From Chryseobacterium lathyri (GTDB taxonomy: Bacteria > Bacteroidota > Bacteroidia > Flavobacteriales > Weeksellaceae): a stretch of 64,000 nt of DNA. The stretch is from positions 372,001 to 436,000 of the forward strand of contig NZ_QNFY01000001.1 of NCBI RefSeq assembly GCF_003290185.1, read 5' to 3'. Shown piece by piece: positions 17,407-24,901 of the stretch. Both the position numbers and the translations under genes were made by a program. The stretch's first letter is position 1. Every line of letters begins with the position of its first letter. Under the pieces are notes generated by a model. It was not told the DNA's origin and did no database searches. It worked only from the letters and a program-made list of their open reading frames with translations.

Positions 17407-17447
17407 TGTAATAAATTTTGTTACAATTAAGAAATATATTAATTTTG
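17407..17447 (+). promoter_or_regulatory. Promoter and operator of the DsbA-family gene
   Basis: TTTG (17417-17420), a 19-nt spacer and TAATTTTG (17440-17447) match the Bacteroidota -33/-7 consensus exactly. The -33 box lies within TGTAATAAATTTTGTTACA (17407-17425), a 9-1-9 palindrome with one mismatch, placed as a repressor site would be. The rest of the gap 17088-17406 is very AT-rich with nothing I can name. Confidence 0.65.
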
Positions 17448-17485
17448 TAGTCTGATAATTCTATCAGAATTAAAATAAATAAAGA

Positions 17486-18187
17486 ATGAAAATAGAAATA
17501 TGGTCAGATATTATGTGTCCGTTCTGCTATATCGGAAAACATAATTTTGAACAGGCTCTTGAAAAGCTGCCATTCAAAGACGAAGTAGAAGTAGAGTGGA
17601 AGAGCTTTCAGCTAGATCCAACCCTAGATACTGCTCATCCTCAGAATACAATTGAATATTTTAAAGAGAAAAAAGGTTTTCCGGCAGACCAGGCATCTCA
17701 AATGATTGGTCAGGTCGCCCAGATGGGAAAGGGATCAGGAATCGATTTTAATTTTGAAAAAGCACTGATCATCAATACTTTTACTGCTCATAAATTACTT
17801 CATCTTGCCAAAAAGTATGGTAAATCAAATGAGATGGAAGAAGCTCTTTTTAAAGCTCACTTTATTGACGGAAAAAATGTAGGAGATATTGAAGAACTTA
17901 TTTTTCTTGCTAAGAATTTAAATATTGATGAAGGTGAGGCAAGACAGGCTTTAACATCAGATCAGTTTGATTATGAAATCAGTCAGGATATCCAGGAGGC
18001 CAAAAACAATGGTATTTCCAGTGTTCCTTTCTTTGTTCTGAATGGAAAGTATGCCGTATCCGGGGCACAGCCTGCAGAAGTTTTTGCTGATGCCCTTCAG
18101 CAGACGTACAAAGAAACAGTAAGTCCGTTTAAAGACCTTTCCAAAGAAGGAGGTGCATCGTGTGATGCTGATGGATGCAGTGTGTAA
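17486..18187 (+). CDS. DsbA-family oxidoreductase (FrnE-like)
   Basis: This 233-residue protein has a thioredoxin-like fold with active site C11-P-F-C14 and the FrnE/2-hydroxychromene-isomerase-like helical insert. 'SVPFFVLNGKYAVSGAQP' (about 173-190) is the cis-Pro strand and C-terminal motif of the family. There is no signal peptide, so it acts in the cytosol, probably as a thiol-disulfide oxidoreductase in oxidative or xenobiotic stress. A cysteine-bearing tail ('SCDADGCSV') ends the protein. A broken copy of its 5' end lies at 11290. Confidence 0.9.
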   Translation: MKIEIWSDIMCPFCYIGKHNFEQALEKLPFKDEVEVEWKSFQLDPTLDTAHPQNTIEYFKEKKGFPADQASQMIGQVAQMGKGSGIDFNFEKALIINTFTAHKLLHLAKKYGKSNEMEEALFKAHFIDGKNVGDIEELIFLAKNLNIDEGEARQALTSDQFDYEISQDIQEAKNNGISSVPFFVLNGKYAVSGAQPAEVFADALQQTYKETVSPFKDLSKEGGASCDADGCSV

Positions 18188-18197
18188 TACTGTAAGG

Positions 18198-18425
18198 AAG
18201 CCTGAAGCTGGAAGAGAGAAGTTATTGAGTTCCAACTACAGAATGACAATGTACTTTATTAAATTTTTAAGATTAATTTCTTAATTTTTATTGGCTAAAG
18301 TTACTTTTTCAACCTCCCTCTTTCAGCTTCATGACTATGTTAATTTCCTAACCACAAATAACACTAATAGATTCACGAATGTTACTATTGAATGTCAGCA
18401 ACATTCGTGGAATTTGTGAAAAGAT
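18198..18425. repeat. Intergenic inverted repeats of dispersed type
   Basis: The gap 18188-18569 holds no gene. It contains an imperfect inverted repeat (GAAGCTGGAAGAGAG near 18205 with CCTCTTTCAGCTTC near 18320) and a CACGAATGTT/AACATTCGTG stem (about 18375-18420). The stretch 'TAACCACAAATAACAC' is, in reverse complement, similar to the GTGTCATCYGTGGTTAATT repeats at 38.7 and 39.1 kb. These look like copies of short intergenic repeats rather than regulators. Confidence 0.5.
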
Positions 18426-18458
18426 TATAATGAATAATAATTTAGCATATTCAATATA

Positions 18459-18487
18459 AAACACCTCAAACCGGGGTGTTTTTTTAT
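18459..18487 (+). terminator. Hairpin with T7 tract
   Basis: AACACC (from 18460) pairs with GGTGTT (to 18480) and is followed by seven or more T residues. It is the likely end of the DsbA-family transcript, or of a small transcript in the repeat-rich gap. Confidence 0.7.
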
Positions 18488-18569
18488 TCCATACAGATTA
18501 ATAAAAAAAGAAGAAAGAATTCCTGTTTTAGGTGTTCAATCCTTATTTTTGTTTAAATATTTATGTTCA

Positions 18570-19151
18570 ATGATAAAAATCAATACCGAAGCTCATTATC
18601 CTGTTTCAGAGACCCTGTTTGTCTTTGCTTTGGATTCGGAGGCCGGACAGGCTTTTGAAGGAAAAAATAAACTGGTAACAGGAATAGGAAAAGTAAACGC
18701 TGCTATTGAGCTTACCCGGGAAATTCATTTCCGAAAACCTAAACTGATCATTAATTTGGGTTCCGCAGGAAGTAAAAGTTTTGGAAAGGGTGAAGTAGTA
18801 TGCTGTACCAAATTTATTCAAAGAGATATGGATGTAAGAGGTCTCGGTTTCAGTCTTTATGAAACGCCTTTATCCGGAATTCCTCCAGTTTTGGAATATG
18901 GTCTTCAAATGAACGGCCTGGAAGAAGGAATTTGCGGCAGCGGCGACAGTTTTGAGATGAATCATTCCGAAACAGACTATAATATTGTAGATATGGAAGC
19001 GTATCCGCTTGCCCTGATCGCAAAAAAAGAAAATATTCCTTTTCTGTGTCTGAAATATATTTCTGATGATGCAGGAAGTGATGCCGCAGACGACTGGGCA
19101 GTTCAGGTACACATGGCTTCTGAAGCGTTTAAAAAAATATTATTTTCATAG
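18570..19151 (+). CDS. Nucleoside phosphorylase-family nucleosidase
   Basis: This ~193-residue protein shows the purine nucleoside phosphorylase/MTAN fold: 'LVTGIGKVNAAIELTREI' (phosphate/ribose loop), 'LIINLGSAGS' and 'NIVDMEAYPLALIAKKENIPFLCLKYISDDA', where VDMEA provides the ribose-binding Met-Glu and the final Asp the purine-N7 acid. It is shorter than MTA/SAH nucleosidase (~230). It probably cleaves methylthioadenosine, S-adenosylhomocysteine or a related nucleoside. The ATG at 18570 is preferred to a TTG at 18549. Confidence 0.8.
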   Translation: MIKINTEAHYPVSETLFVFALDSEAGQAFEGKNKLVTGIGKVNAAIELTREIHFRKPKLIINLGSAGSKSFGKGEVVCCTKFIQRDMDVRGLGFSLYETPLSGIPPVLEYGLQMNGLEEGICGSGDSFEMNHSETDYNIVDMEAYPLALIAKKENIPFLCLKYISDDAGSDAADDWAVQVHMASEAFKKILFS

Positions 19152-19217
19152 CATAAGTCCTGAGGAAACTTTCGAACATTATTTTGTGTCTGTTATTAAA
19201 ATCCAGTCTGCGATTAT

Positions 19218-20012
19218 ATGAAAGTTACTTTTTATCAACCGGTAAATCCTATACTTAAAAAATATATTGAAGGATATTATTTTGTAGAAAAAGATGAGAG
19301 CGATAAACCGGTCAGGTATCTTACTTTTCCGGACAACTATTTCATTGTATCAGCCTGTCAGAATGTGACTATTGCCCAGGATAAAGGATGGGTGGAAATC
19401 CGAAGGTCTTTATCCGAAAATTTAGTGATTGACTTTGTTGCCAGATGTTCTGTTCCTACTGAAATTTTTTATCAGCAGTCTATTAATGAAATTACGGTTT
19501 ATTTTAAGCCGTTGGGAATGTATCATTTTTTTGAGGCAGATAACAGTGATATTATGCAGGAACATATTCATTTTTCAGATTTTAAAGAAATCTCGAATAC
19601 AGTTTTTAATGAGCCCCACAGAAAAAAACAAATTGAAATGCTGGAAAAATATTGGCTTTCAAAATTTCAATATAAAGATTTAACGTTAGCTTACTCCATA
19701 TTGACTGATTTTGAAACTGAACTCAGCATTGAGGAGATTGCAGTAAAAAATGGTATAACCAGACAATATCTGAATAAAATTTCTAAGCGGTATCTGGGTA
19801 AGCCGGCGACTGAATTCAGAAAAATACAAAGATTTCGTAAAGTTCTGATATCCAATAAAAAAGTAAGGAACCTCACAGAGCTTTCCTATGAAAATCTTTT
19901 TTACGACCAGTCCCATCTTATTAAAGATTTTAAAGAATTTACTAAAATTAGTCCCAAAAAGTTCTTTGAAAATGTAGATATTGAACAAAATAATATCTGG
20001 CTGTTTATCTAA
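19218..20012 (+). CDS. AraC-family transcriptional regulator
   Basis: This 264-residue protein opens with 'MKVTFYQPVNPILKKYIEGYYF', the N-terminal domain often seen in Bacteroidota AraC regulators, followed by a C-terminal AraC HTH pair (about 165-255; 'LSIEEIAVKNGITRQYLNKISKRYLG' and 'FYDQSHLIKDFKEFTKISPKKFF'). It is single-domain and cytosolic. It lies between the nucleosidase and an exported protease on the same strand, with gaps of about 66 nt on each side, so it may be independently transcribed. Effector and targets unknown. Confidence 0.85.
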   Translation: MKVTFYQPVNPILKKYIEGYYFVEKDESDKPVRYLTFPDNYFIVSACQNVTIAQDKGWVEIRRSLSENLVIDFVARCSVPTEIFYQQSINEITVYFKPLGMYHFFEADNSDIMQEHIHFSDFKEISNTVFNEPHRKKQIEMLEKYWLSKFQYKDLTLAYSILTDFETELSIEEIAVKNGITRQYLNKISKRYLGKPATEFRKIQRFRKVLISNKKVRNLTELSYENLFYDQSHLIKDFKEFTKISPKKFFENVDIEQNNIWLFI

Positions 20013-20040
20013 GTTTCCATTTTTACAATTTAAAGTATGA

Positions 20041-20084
20041 TCATTGAAATACTTTTACTGAAATATTAAATCATATTTCAATGA
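20041..20084 (+). promoter_or_regulatory. Inverted repeat that includes the S41 start codon
   Basis: TCATTGAAATA (20041-20051) and TATTTCAATGA (20074-20084) are perfect 11-bp inverted repeats with a 22-nt loop. The right arm contains the ATG of the peptidase gene (20081), so the RNA hairpin would hide the start codon. It could instead be a protein-binding dyad. Confidence 0.45.
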
Positions 20085-21091
20085 AAAAAATACTGTCCGG
20101 AATTTTCCTTTCCCTTTCTCTGGTTTCTTATGCACAGAAAGATGACACCAGTGTAGTGCTCTCTGATATTACAGAAAAAGTGAAGAGTCACTATATTGAT
20201 AAGAAAGCCTACCAAAAAGTAGATTCTTTATTTCAAAATGAATCTGAAAAAGGAACTTTTAAGAATTTGAGTAAAAAAGACTTTGCTGCCTTTCTGACTC
20301 AAAAGTTGAGAACAACTATAAAAGACAAACATTTTTTTGTTAAATACCTCGAAAACTACAGTCCACAAAAAGCTGTTGATGAGAAAGAAAGAGAAAAAGA
20401 AAACAATTTTCATAACAGCCTTGAAAATTTTGGATTTGAAAACGTTCAACGCCTGGAAGGTAATATCGGTTATATCAACTTCAAAGGCTTTGCATCGCGG
20501 GAATCCAGTGAAAAAACATTGGCTGCGGCCATGAATTTTATTGCCAATACCAATTCCCTGATCATTGACCTGCGAGAGAATGGCGGCGGAGACAATGACA
20601 TGCTTCTGTTATTCTGCAGTTATTTTTTTGATAAAAAAACGGATCTTTATACTACATACTTCAGAAATAAAGAGGAAACAGTGATAAACAGTACCCAATC
20701 TAAAGTTTCCGGACAGAAATATCTTCATAAAAAAGTCTACATTCTAACCAGTAAAAAAAGTTTTTCAGCAGCAGAAGGCCTTGCCTACTTTTTACAGGAA
20801 CATAAGCTGGCCGAAGTAATCGGGGAAAAAACAGGGGGTGCTGCCAATCCGGTAGATCATTTCATCATCCAAAATCAATATTTACTATTGGTCCCGGCTG
20901 GGCAAATAAAATCAGTCATAAGCCATAAAAACTGGGAACCTGTCGGCGTGATTCCTGATCAGGAAGTAAAAGCTGAAGACGCTTTAAAGGCTGCTCATCT
21001 TAAAATTTTAAAAAATATTTTAAATACAGAAACAAAAACAGAATTAAGCATACCTGAAATAAAAAATCTTATTAATAAATTAGAGCAATAA
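20081..21091 (+). CDS. Exported S41-family peptidase
   Basis: This 336-residue protein has a signal peptide (1-18, 'SYAQ'), an N-terminal helical domain (about 25-120) and an S41 (tail-specific/interphotoreceptor-retinoid-binding-like) catalytic domain. 'SLIIDLRENGGGDNDM' (about 159-174) and 'TSKKSFSAAEG' place the nucleophile at S229, followed by 'GEKTGGAANP'. No PDZ domain is obvious, as in the short Bacteroidota S41 proteins. It probably acts in the periplasm or on the cell surface. The gene directly abuts the GNAT gene (stop at 21089-21091, next ATG at 21092). Confidence 0.85.
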   Translation: MKKILSGIFLSLSLVSYAQKDDTSVVLSDITEKVKSHYIDKKAYQKVDSLFQNESEKGTFKNLSKKDFAAFLTQKLRTTIKDKHFFVKYLENYSPQKAVDEKEREKENNFHNSLENFGFENVQRLEGNIGYINFKGFASRESSEKTLAAAMNFIANTNSLIIDLRENGGGDNDMLLLFCSYFFDKKTDLYTTYFRNKEETVINSTQSKVSGQKYLHKKVYILTSKKSFSAAEGLAYFLQEHKLAEVIGEKTGGAANPVDHFIIQNQYLLLVPAGQIKSVISHKNWEPVGVIPDQEVKAEDALKAAHLKILKNILNTETKTELSIPEIKNLINKLEQ

Positions 21092-21622
21092 ATGTATAAT
21101 ATGCCATCAATAATCATTCATAAAGCAGGAATACAAGACCTTGAAACCATTCAAAATATAGGCAGACAGACTTTTTCAGAAACCTTTGCAGAAAGTAATA
21201 CTGAGGAAGCAATGAAAACATATCTCGAAGAAAGTTTCAGTACGGAAAAAGTAAAGTCGGAATTAAATAATCCTGATTCCTATTTCTTTATAGCCTGGGA
21301 AGAGGATAATCCTGTTGGGTACCTTAAATTAAACTCTGGTGCTGCGCAAACTGAGCTACAAGACGATACTTCTTTGGAAATAGAGCGTATTTATGTCAAA
21401 AAAAGCCATCATGGACAGAAAGTAGGCCAATTGCTTTATGACCAGGCTCTGGAAACTGCTCAAAACCTGAACAAAAGTTATCTATGGTTAGGAGTTTGGG
21501 AGAAAAACCTGAGAGCCCTTCAATTTTACAGGAAAAATGGTTTTGAGGAATTCGGAAGCCACACATTCAGACTGGGTGATGAAGACCAGACTGATTTAAT
21601 GATGAAGAAAATTTTAGATTAA
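21092..21622 (+). CDS. GNAT-family N-acetyltransferase (PaiA-like)
   Basis: This 176-residue cytosolic enzyme has the GNAT fold: 'PVGYLKLNSG' (beta4), the acetyl-CoA motif 'LEIERIYVKKSHHGQKVGQLLYDQALETA' (about 95-123, Q-x-V-G form of RxxGxG/A) and 'WEKNLRALQFYRKNGFEEFG' (motif B). The order resembles spermidine/spermine acetyltransferase PaiA. An alternative start at the second Met (21101) is equally good. It is translationally linked to the preceding S41 gene and followed 13 nt later by a Crp/Fnr gene, making a three-gene operon. Confidence 0.85.
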   Translation: MYNMPSIIIHKAGIQDLETIQNIGRQTFSETFAESNTEEAMKTYLEESFSTEKVKSELNNPDSYFFIAWEEDNPVGYLKLNSGAAQTELQDDTSLEIERIYVKKSHHGQKVGQLLYDQALETAQNLNKSYLWLGVWEKNLRALQFYRKNGFEEFGSHTFRLGDEDQTDLMMKKILD

Positions 21623-21635
21623 ATTATTATCAGCT

Positions 21636-22205
21636 TTGAAAGACCTTTTAGAACAGATTAATAGTTATTATCCGCTGTCAGAAGAAACGGTGAAAGCCCT
21701 GATGAATATCTGTAAGGAGGAAACATATCACAAAAATGACCTTCTCCAGGAAGCTGGCTCTGCCGCCAGATACTATTATTTTATAAAATCAGGATTGGTA
21801 GGATATTATACTGTAGACGAGCAGGGAGATTCTGTGTATAAGATTTTCTTTGAAGAAAAAAGTTTTGTAGCTTCTACGGCAGCTATTATCAAAGATAAGC
21901 CCAGCGACTTTAATATCATTGCTTTAGAAGATTGTTCAGTGATAAAATATCCGGCAAAAGCTTTCAGAGAACTCATCAATCAATACCACGACCTGGCATT
22001 ATTTCACATCCATTATCTGGAAAAAAACTGGGTAGTAAAAAAAGAATCGCTGGAGATCTCTTTAAAGCATGAAACAGCCAAACAGCGTTATTTACAGCTT
22101 CTGGAGAACAAATCGCTTCATGATAGACTGAAACAGCATCATATTGCTTCTTATCTGGGGATTACACCCACTCAGCTGAGTCGCATAAAAAAAGAAATAA
22201 ACTGA
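21636..22205 (+). CDS. Crp/Fnr-family regulator with TTG start
   Basis: This 189-residue protein has a cyclic-nucleotide-binding-like domain (about 10-120) and a short winged HTH ('HHIASYLGITPTQLSRIKKE', 167-188), the typical short Bacteroidota Crp form. The start must be TTG at 21636: an in-frame stop lies just upstream and the family N-terminus 'LLEQINSYYPLSEETVKAL' begins immediately. No Fe-S cysteines. It ends a three-gene operon with a strong terminator. Such proteins often control nearby stress or export genes. Confidence 0.85.
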   Translation: MKDLLEQINSYYPLSEETVKALMNICKEETYHKNDLLQEAGSAARYYYFIKSGLVGYYTVDEQGDSVYKIFFEEKSFVASTAAIIKDKPSDFNIIALEDCSVIKYPAKAFRELINQYHDLALFHIHYLEKNWVVKKESLEISLKHETAKQRYLQLLENKSLHDRLKQHHIASYLGITPTQLSRIKKEIN

Positions 22206-22206
22206 C

Positions 22207-22236
22207 AAAAGCTTCAACATATGTTGAGGCTTTTTT
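22207..22236 (+). terminator. Rho-independent terminator
   Basis: AAAGC-TTCAACATATGTTGA-GGCTTTTTT forms a long A/T-rich hairpin 2 nt after the Crp stop codon, followed by T6. Confidence 0.8.
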
Positions 22237-22262
22237 ATTTTCTGAGCCCCATCTTTGTCCTA

Positions 22263-22357
22263 TAAATAAGAACAATTGTACGTCTAAATAAGAACAAAAG
22301 AAAGGGAAAGAGAAAAGATGATAAGTCCGCTTCATAGAATCAATGCTAATTGATTCT
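22263..22357. repeat. Direct repeat and palindrome in the gap before the esterase
   Basis: TAAATAAGAACAA occurs at 22263-22275 and again at 22285-22297, a 22-bp period (two helical turns), as for a regulator bound to one DNA face. Further on, AGAATCAAT-GCTA-ATTGATTCT (22336-22357 approx.) is a perfect 9-bp palindrome following AGTCCGC, recalling the dispersed repeats at 23.4 and 38.8 kb. No gene is seen in 22237-22492. Confidence 0.45.
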
Positions 22358-22492
22358 CTCTTAGCTCACTTAAATAATCATCATAGTAGTAAATCTTTGC
22401 GTCAAAAAAAGTCAAAGCAATAAAATTTCATTTTAAAATAAGACCCTTCAATTGATTTCAGACGTACCAGTTCATCAATTAAATTCTATCCT

Positions 22493-23305
22493 ATGAAAAA
22501 TTTAGTAAGCATCGTCTGTGTATTGACGGTATCTGCACAGCTTTCTGCACAGAAAGTCACTCATCAAGAGGTTTTCAGTGCCAAAATGAATAAGAACGTT
22601 AAAACGATTATCATCACACCGGATGTGCAGCAGGGAGCAACCTATCCATCGGTTTATATTCTTCACGGTTACAGTGGAAATCCTGAACGGACAATCAAAC
22701 AAGACATTCCGGATCTGGTTCAGAAAGCACAAGAGTATAAAATGATTTATGTACTGCCGGATGGAAATTATAATTCGTGGTATGTAGACAGTCCGTTGGT
22801 TAAAGATTCCCAGTACCAGACTTTTATTGGTCAGGAGCTTGTAGACTATATTAATAAAAACTATCCGGTGAAAAATGATAAAAAATCCCGTGGTATCCTG
22901 GGTTGGAGCATGGGAGGTTATGGTGCTGTGAATATTGGGACTGCATACAATCATACATTTGGCATTGTGGGAAGTTCTTGTGGTGCTTTGGACTTCAATT
23001 CATTCGGGGAAGGGTATACTCATTATCAGGTAGATAAAGTATTAGGATCTGCAATATCATTAAATCCTAAATTTCTTACAGACAATAAAGTGAAGACTAT
23101 GGCTACAGCAGAACAGCAGTACATTTTCGATTGTGGTACGGAAGACACACAAATGATTGAAATCAACAGAAAATTTCATAAAAAACTCACAGACCTTAAA
23201 ATTCCGCATCTTTATATAGAATCCCTGGGTGCTCATGATCCGCAGTACTGGAGCAAATCCTTATCTGAACAATTGACTTTATTCAATCAATTCTTCAATC
23301 ATTAA
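22493..23305 (+). CDS. Secreted esterase (EstA/FrmB-like alpha/beta hydrolase)
   Basis: This 270-residue protein has a signal peptide (about 1-19, 'LSAQ') and a serine-esterase fold: oxyanion strand 'SVYILHGYSGN' (53-63), nucleophile elbow G137-W-S139-M-G-G, acid in 'IFDCGTED' and histidine in 'GAHDPQYW' near residue 245. This is the esterase D/tributyrin esterase/feruloyl esterase group. It is exported, so it probably removes acyl or feruloyl groups from extracellular substrates. It stands alone between two repeat-rich gaps. Confidence 0.85.
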   Translation: MKNLVSIVCVLTVSAQLSAQKVTHQEVFSAKMNKNVKTIIITPDVQQGATYPSVYILHGYSGNPERTIKQDIPDLVQKAQEYKMIYVLPDGNYNSWYVDSPLVKDSQYQTFIGQELVDYINKNYPVKNDKKSRGILGWSMGGYGAVNIGTAYNHTFGIVGSSCGALDFNSFGEGYTHYQVDKVLGSAISLNPKFLTDNKVKTMATAEQQYIFDCGTEDTQMIEINRKFHKKLTDLKIPHLYIESLGAHDPQYWSKSLSEQLTLFNQFFNH

Positions 23306-23394
23306 ACCGCTTTATATAAATTACATATAATGCTTTAAAACAATGATTTACATTTAAATACGTAAAGTTAAAACCATTAAAAGCATTGAAGTAG

Positions 23395-23500
23395 TTAAGG
23401 AAAATTAAGCTTAAAATCAGATGATTTTAGTTAAGCAGAATATTTACTTAAAACAGAGTCCGCCTTAATAATCTTAATCACTTCATTAATGGTAAAAAAA
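23395..23500. repeat. Dispersed intergenic repeat, left flank of the siderophore locus
   Basis: The stretch contains a TTAAG...AAAATCA-GATGATTTT...TTAAG hairpin (about 23400-23440) followed by GTCCGCCTTAATAATC and CATTAATGGT. A similarly ordered copy (AAAAATCATTGATTTTT, GTCCGCCTT, CTTAATAATCCTTAATGG) lies at about 38820-38935 on the other side of the siderophore locus in the same orientation. Confidence 0.5.
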
Positions 23501-23515
23501 CATTTTGCTTTAAAA

Positions 23516-23552
23516 ATAAAAAATCCTTTTAAGCCTTGTGCTTAAAAGGATT
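23516..23552 (-). terminator. Terminator of the lysine-hydroxylase-like gene
   Basis: AATCCTTTTAAGC (23522-23534) pairs perfectly over 13 bp with GCTTAAAAGGATT (23540-23552) around a 5-nt loop. On the minus strand it is followed by a T tract and sits 35 nt beyond the stop codon at 23587. Confidence 0.85.
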
Positions 23553-23586
23553 CATCATAATGATAATCAATTAATAATGAAATACT

Positions 23587-24684
23587 TTAAATTTTTTCAA
23601 AGTTTTTACCCAAATGTTCTTCAATTACAAAGAACGGATCTTCTGTAAGCGTATGCGCTCTCATTTCCATAAGACTCACTTTACTCATCATCCGAAGCAT
23701 AATTCTTCTCTGACATTCGTGCTCTACACCATCAACATTTCTTACCCCGGCTCTGAAGGCAGATCTCCCGTGGGCACATAAATGGTTATTCACCAATATC
23801 ACATCTCCGGCCTGTGGCGTAAACCCTGAATAGATCAGATCTCTTGCCTCTTCCCAGAATTCTGTCAGATGATGATGGGCCTCATCACTTTGTTTAATGC
23901 TTGGATTAAACAGCTGTTCTGCTGCATCGAACCGCATGAAAGGTAGCTCGTGATTACCATACAGAACAGCTTCTAATGCTTCTTCTTCCTCTGCAGCTGT
24001 TTCCAGATTGGCATCTTTTGGAATTTTATACATCCGTTCAAAAAGAGGCCTGAATTTTTCTCCCATAGATTCATGCGAACGGATAGAATATAGGGTAGAA
24101 GGCACCTGCTCTTCATTACGGATATACATAAAGCTTAAAAAGTCTGCCTGATGTTTCAGGAAAGCATCTTCGGTATGTACATAAAGATCTGTTGCAGATC
24201 CCGATCCGGTCTGTGTTTCTCTCATTTTTTCATCCGGAATGATCGCATGCATTAATCCGCCACCTTTACGCTGCGAATAATATTGTACGGGCTTCGACGG
24301 AAGTGCTCCGTGGATCAAAGCACAGGCAAAACCATAGATATTAAATTTAGAATAATCCGCAGACTGCCAGTTCGGGGGAGTATTTCCTATACTTTCCTGA
24401 TCAATATCCATTAATCCTCTAAACACAAGCGCTCCGTACTGATCTTTTGAAAAGTCGCTGGCGAAATCAGCCGCTATATGCAGAATTCTTTCCGGTAAAA
24501 AATAAGAGGCCAGCTGATGAACATGGGTAATGAAATCTCTGTTTTCATAGCTGTCATATTTTCTCTGAAGATGCACCGCTGTATCTTGTATCATTCTTCT
24601 TTCCTGAGAGGTGATCTCAATGACTCTCGGAAGCAGTTTTACCGCAGTAATACTGTCGTTATCTAAAATTTCTAGCGAATTCAT
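23587..24684 (-). CDS. Fe(II)/2-oxoglutarate oxygenase, probable L-lysine 4-hydroxylase of siderophore pathway
   Basis: This 365-residue enzyme belongs to the clavaminate-synthase-like group (with VioC and the lysine dioxygenases KDO). The iron ligands are visible as H170-T-E172 and H305, with 'GRSAFRAG' (306-313) for 2-oxoglutarate binding. The HxE rather than HxD form is characteristic of this group. Divergent placement 217 bp from a siderophore operon starting with an amino-acid decarboxylase suggests it hydroxylates lysine, giving 4-hydroxylysine for decarboxylation to 3-hydroxycadaverine. The ATG at 24684 is chosen; the frame continues to 24840 but that extension is low-complexity and lies upstream of the promoter. 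Substrate is inference. Confidence 0.8.
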   Translation of the reverse strand: MNSLEILDNDSITAVKLLPRVIEITSQERRMIQDTAVHLQRKYDSYENRDFITHVHQLASYFLPERILHIAADFASDFSKDQYGALVFRGLMDIDQESIGNTPPNWQSADYSKFNIYGFACALIHGALPSKPVQYYSQRKGGGLMHAIIPDEKMRETQTGSGSATDLYVHTEDAFLKHQADFLSFMYIRNEEQVPSTLYSIRSHESMGEKFRPLFERMYKIPKDANLETAAEEEEALEAVLYGNHELPFMRFDAAEQLFNPSIKQSDEAHHHLTEFWEEARDLIYSGFTPQAGDVILVNNHLCAHGRSAFRAGVRNVDGVEHECQRRIMLRMMSKVSLMEMRAHTLTEDPFFVIEEHLGKNFEKI

Positions 24685-24756
24685 TAAAAAAATATTTGGT
24701 GTGTGAATATAATTTCTATATTTGTTTTTAATTATTCTAAATAACAATAACCGGTT

Positions 24757-24787
24757 CAAATTTATGAATAATTTATCAACCACCAAA
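24757..24787 (-). promoter_or_regulatory. Minus-strand promoter with Fur-like box
   Basis: Read leftward, TTTG (24787-24784), 19 nt, TAAATTTG (24764-24757) is an exact Bacteroidota promoter for the hydroxylase gene, giving a leader of about 65 nt. TGAATAATTTATCA (24765-24778), an imperfect palindrome of Fur-box type, fills the spacer, where a repressor would block the polymerase. Confidence 0.65.
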
Positions 24788-24830
24788 TAAAAAGTAAAAA
24801 AAATGTAAAAAATAAAAACTTGACTATCAG

Positions 24831-24885
24831 GTATATACATCTATATACTATACACTTTTACACAACTTATTGATTTTAAAAATCA
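24831..24885 (+). promoter_or_regulatory. Candidate iron-regulated operators before the siderophore operon
   Basis: TGATTTTAAAAATCA (24871-24885) is a perfect 7-1-7 palindrome with the TGA...TCA ends of the Fur consensus, 16 nt before the decarboxylase ATG. GTATATA-CATC-TATATAC (24831-24848) is a second perfect dyad. I could not pick a clear -33/-7 pair for this direction. Confidence 0.5.
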
Positions 24886-24901
24886 CCTTACAAATACGTA
24901 T

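Noticed and set aside
24685..24840. 52-residue N-terminal extension of the lysine-hydroxylase-like protein
   Set aside because: It is low-complexity, precedes the family's normal start, and overlaps the exact -33/-7 promoter at 24757-24787.
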